A stretch of DNA of 14,952 nucleotides, from positions 1 through 14,952 of the forward strand of contig CACZAK010000172.1 of NCBI GenBank assembly GCA_902779075.1, in the 5' to 3' direction. A program made the translations under genes and the position numbers. The stretch is from an uncultured bacterium. GTDB taxonomy: Bacteria > Verrucomicrobiota > Kiritimatiellia > RFP12 > UBA1067. The notes beneath the pieces were generated by a model. It searched no databases. It saw only the letters and a program-made list of their open reading frames with translations, and had not been told where the DNA came from. Below, in pieces: positions 13,115-14,952 of the stretch (its first letter is position 1; the number at the start of each line of letters is the position of its first letter).

Positions 13115-14176
13115 TCAATCCACGAACTTCACCTTCGCACAGGAAAGGCTGTAGTCGCCTTTGAGCGTGGATTTTCCCTGGAAGAACAGGTAGACCTGCC
13201 CGTCGTCGTCTACGAAAAGTCCGGGGTGTCCGCTCTCCCATTCGTTCCACGAGCCCTTTGCACCGTGCGGGAACACGGGTTCGTCGCGGTAGCGGGTGAA
13301 ATGTACGCCGTCTGCCGACCACGCCACGCCGATCTGTTGGCGCTCATGGTTGTACGCGCCCGCGTAGAACATGTACCAGATGTCGTTGTGCTCCACGACC
13401 GTTGGCGCCTCGATGCAGTGCATCTCCCATGGCAGATCGGGCCTGAAGAACGGAGCGTCGATGGTAATCTCCGTCCACTTGCCGCCGCCGTATCCGCCGC
13501 CGTACTTCGACCACGCCATGCCGAGCATCTGCCATTTGTTCGACGGGTCGCGCGTGGCGTACATGAGCATCAGGCGGTCACCGACCCTGTACACCTCGGC
13601 GTCGATCGCACGGCGGATGGACCAGTTGTTTGTCGGCGCGAACGCCGGCACGGAGCCGTCGCACGTGAAGTGGATGCCGTCCTCGCTCGTGGCGTGCCAG
13701 ATCTGGGCGTTCTTGCTCGTGCATCCCCAGTCCTTGGCATTCCGGTCGGGTTGGTAGTGGGCCTGGTGGAACATGTGGATTTTCCCGTCGATTTTCTTCA
13801 CGCACGGCGCGACGGCGGCGGAAGTGAACCGGCCTCCCTCGATCTCTATGTCGCCGATGCGCGTCCAATTGACGAGGTTGGTGCTTTCGGCGACGGCACC
13901 CCACCAGGAGTTTCGCTTGACGGGAAGGTCGCCCTTGCGGAAATGCTTCTTGTCGTAGTTCCTGATCGAGTAGTACATGAGGTAGCGTCCGTTATGGCGG
14001 ATCACGGTAGGATCCTTCGAGTATGGGCTTCCTCTCTGCGCCGCGTCACCGAACTTCATCGGCAACGGCTCGAACTGGATTTCCCTGCACGGCGAATTCG
14101 CGGCGCAGATTGTCGTTGCCGAGAATGCGGCAAGGGCACATATAACCAGGCTTCTCACTATCATTTTTCTTACCAT
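13115..14176 (-). CDS. Secreted GH43-like five-bladed beta-propeller protein
   Basis: 353 residues from the ATG at 14176, or 349 from an ATG at 14164 (AGGA lies 11 bases before the latter, so the shorter form may be real). A type I signal peptide ends near ATTICA. The body shows repeated propeller blades: SKDPTVIRHNGRYLMYYS (Asp55 in KDP, the expected base), AIDAEVYRVGDRLMLMYATR (Asp near 192), EAPTVVEHNDIWYMFYAG (Glu near 255), IGVAWSADGVHF and GHPGLFVDDDGQVYLFFQG. The three acidic positions in successive blades are the arrangement of GH43, GH32 and GH117 clan enzymes; the precise family and substrate cannot be read here. Arabinan, xylan or another plant or algal glycan would be typical. It has its own strong promoter, is divergent from the next gene and convergent with trpF. 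Confidence 0.78.
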   Translation of the reverse strand: MVRKMIVRSLVICALAAFSATTICAANSPCREIQFEPLPMKFGDAAQRGSPYSKDPTVIRHNGRYLMYYSIRNYDKKHFRKGDLPVKRNSWWGAVAESTNLVNWTRIGDIEIEGGRFTSAAVAPCVKKIDGKIHMFHQAHYQPDRNAKDWGCTSKNAQIWHATSEDGIHFTCDGSVPAFAPTNNWSIRRAIDAEVYRVGDRLMLMYATRDPSNKWQMLGMAWSKYGGGYGGGKWTEITIDAPFFRPDLPWEMHCIEAPTVVEHNDIWYMFYAGAYNHERQQIGVAWSADGVHFTRYRDEPVFPHGAKGSWNEWESGHPGLFVDDDGQVYLFFQGKSTLKGDYSLSCAKVKFVD

Positions 14177-14224
14177 CCTGTTTCATTAACATCCCACTCG
14201 ACCACCGAATGCGATGTGGCGGAC

Positions 14225-14253
14225 AGTATACACAATCTTCCGTAGGATTACAA
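14225..14253 (-). promoter_or_regulatory. Promoter of the GH43-like gene
   Basis: On the minus strand, TTGTAA (14248-14253), a 17-bp spacer and TATACT (14225-14230), followed by GTCCGCC. The leader to 14176 is about 42-48 bases. The post-hexamer bases match those of the hemL and DUF4838 promoters. Confidence 0.68.
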
Positions 14254-14283
14254 TGTTCCTTCACGCGGATTCGGTCTCGCACC

Positions 14284-14313
14284 TTGACGCGCGGCGTCGA
14301 ACGGTGCTATAAT
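14284..14313 (+). promoter_or_regulatory. Promoter for the 3'-end genes
   Basis: TTGACG (14284-14289), an 18-bp spacer and TATAAT (14308-14313), the hexamer preceded by TGC so that it is also an extended -10. The leader contains CGCTTGAAAGG (14332-14342), identical over 11 bases to the ribosome-binding region of the B12-controlled gene (8605 region). Confidence 0.72.
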
Positions 14314-14351
14314 ACCTTCATCAGAATTCAACGCTTGAAAGGAACGTTAAG

Positions 14352-14438
14352 ATGTTAAGGTCTGTCAGATATCGCAATGTGAAAGCCGCTGCAATTGTCG
14401 CGGTGACGGCTGTGCTTTTCACACAGGTCGGATTCTGA
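14352..14438 (+). CDS. 28-codon signal-peptide-like mini-ORF
   Basis: This short frame begins MLRSVRYRNVKAAAIV, has four Arg and one Lys followed by a hydrophobic run, and ends at TGA at 14436-14438, so it looks like a bare signal peptide. It owns the only good Shine-Dalgarno in the region (GAAAGGAA, about seven bases before the ATG). The following gene starts within 15-35 bases in another frame and has its own signal peptide. It could be a leader peptide coupling translation, a small exported or membrane peptide, or the true N-terminus of the next gene broken by an indel. I cannot decide among these. Confidence 0.45.
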   Translation: MLRSVRYRNVKAAAIVAVTAVLFTQVGF

Positions 14439-14452
14439 ATGGGGGCGAGCGG

Positions 14453-14952
14453 ATGCGACACGGGAAAATGATGAAGATTGCGGCGTTCGCCGCACTTGCT
14501 CCGGCAATTGCGTTCGGCGAATCGGTTGCGCCGGTTGGCTTCAAGGAACAGTGCCAGAAGCAGTTGTGGGTGACGTACCGCAGCTTCAACAAGGAGTTTG
14601 AGCGCACGGCGCAGTTCGCCGCGATGGGCATCACGAACAGGTGCTTCTTCGCGGCGAACACGATCAACGGACTCGCCAAGCCGTACTGCGAGTATCCGCT
14701 CATCTGGAAGGGGTTCAAGGACTACGACTGGTCGGCGCTCGACGCGCAGGCAGAGGACCTTGTGAAGGCGAGTCCGAACGCGCGCTTCATGGTGTTGATC
14801 GACCTCAACACGCCCTACTGGGCCACGCACAAGTTCTGGCTCGACTCCTTCACCGACATCACCCACGCCGGCGTGATGCCCGAATGGCGCAACCGCACGA
14901 AGGAGTGGATGCTCGACTTCATCGCCTACGCGGAGAAGCGGTGGGGCGACCG
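14453..14952 (+). CDS. Probable secreted TIM-barrel glycoside hydrolase, N-terminal part
   Basis: About 166 codons are seen before the right edge. The N-terminus (MRHGKMMKIAAFAALAPAIA) is a signal peptide with cleavage near AFG-ES; starts at 14468 or 14471 are equally possible because no clear Shine-Dalgarno precedes any of them. The mature part has LWVTYRSFN, FAAMGITNRCFFAANT, DYDWSALDAQAEDLVKASPN, ARFMVLIDLNTPYW and EWRNRTKEWMLDFIAYAEKR. The order 'F-D-W-x-x-L-D', 'A-R-F-x-x-x-I-D-L-N-x-P-x-W', then 'W-R-x-x-x-x-x-W-M-x-x-F-I' resembles the first barrel strands of clan GH-A, GH42/beta-galactosidase-like proteins. The catalytic acids would lie outside the window, so the family is not proven. 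Confidence 0.6.
   Translation, partial: MRHGKMMKIAAFAALAPAIAFGESVAPVGFKEQCQKQLWVTYRSFNKEFERTAQFAAMGITNRCFFAANTINGLAKPYCEYPLIWKGFKDYDWSALDAQAEDLVKASPNARFMVLIDLNTPYWATHKFWLDSFTDITHAGVMPEWRNRTKEWMLDFIAYAEKRWGD

Noticed and set aside
13226..14245. A 339-codon plus-strand frame almost fully overlapping the GH43-like gene.
   Set aside because: The minus-strand frame has a signal peptide, repeated propeller motifs and a promoter; the plus frame has shadow composition and no start signals.

Overview
The window looks like part of a GC-rich, carbohydrate-degrading bacterium of the Verrucomicrobiota/Kiritimatiellota/Lentisphaerota (PVC) group. This is inferred from the protein families, not from a marker gene: a DUF1080 protein, a DUF4838 protein, a secreted GH43-like propeller, a Gfo/Idh/MocA-type lipoprotein and a DUF1559-like pseudopilin are typical companions in those phyla. 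No rRNA, tRNA, CRISPR array, integrase or transposase was found. No stretch over 300 bases lacks a gene; the longest gap (8368-8626) is filled by a promoter and a cobalamin riboswitch.

Layout. Positions 1-3650 hold three minus-strand genes, each with its own extended -10 promoter: a secreted DUF4838 protein, a frameshifted hemL, and the N-terminus of a lipoprotein of an oxidoreductase family. A divergent intergenic region (3651-3868) carries an unusual AT-rich array of direct and inverted repeats. Positions 3869-8367 hold a plus-strand operon: a secreted DUF1080 protein, an L-rhamnose isomerase gene (rhaA) with an internal out-of-frame deletion, and a Prc-like tail-specific protease. Positions 8400-11265 hold a B12-riboswitch operon of two translationally coupled genes, a 591-residue secreted protein of unknown function and a type IV pilin-like protein. 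A 25-bp tandem repeat follows, then a UDP-glucuronate decarboxylase (minus), a solitary trpF (plus), a GH43-like secreted protein (minus), and a start region with a 28-codon signal-peptide-like mini-ORF followed by the N-terminus of a probable glycoside hydrolase that leaves the window.

Working together. Rhamnose isomerase, the DUF1080 and DUF4838 proteins, the GH43-like protein and the 3'-end protein fit extracellular polysaccharide use; the UDP-xylose synthase fits synthesis of the cell's own surface glycans. The most unusual unit is the B12-controlled pair of exported proteins with no TonB receptor or ABC transporter: a candidate surface cobalamin-capture or cobalamin-sparing system. The hemL lesion, if real, would block the C5 route to tetrapyrroles and would fit an organism that scavenges B12, but it could also be a sequence error. 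A recurring theme is promoters of the form TGn-TATAAT/TATACT, two of them directly abutting a start codon.
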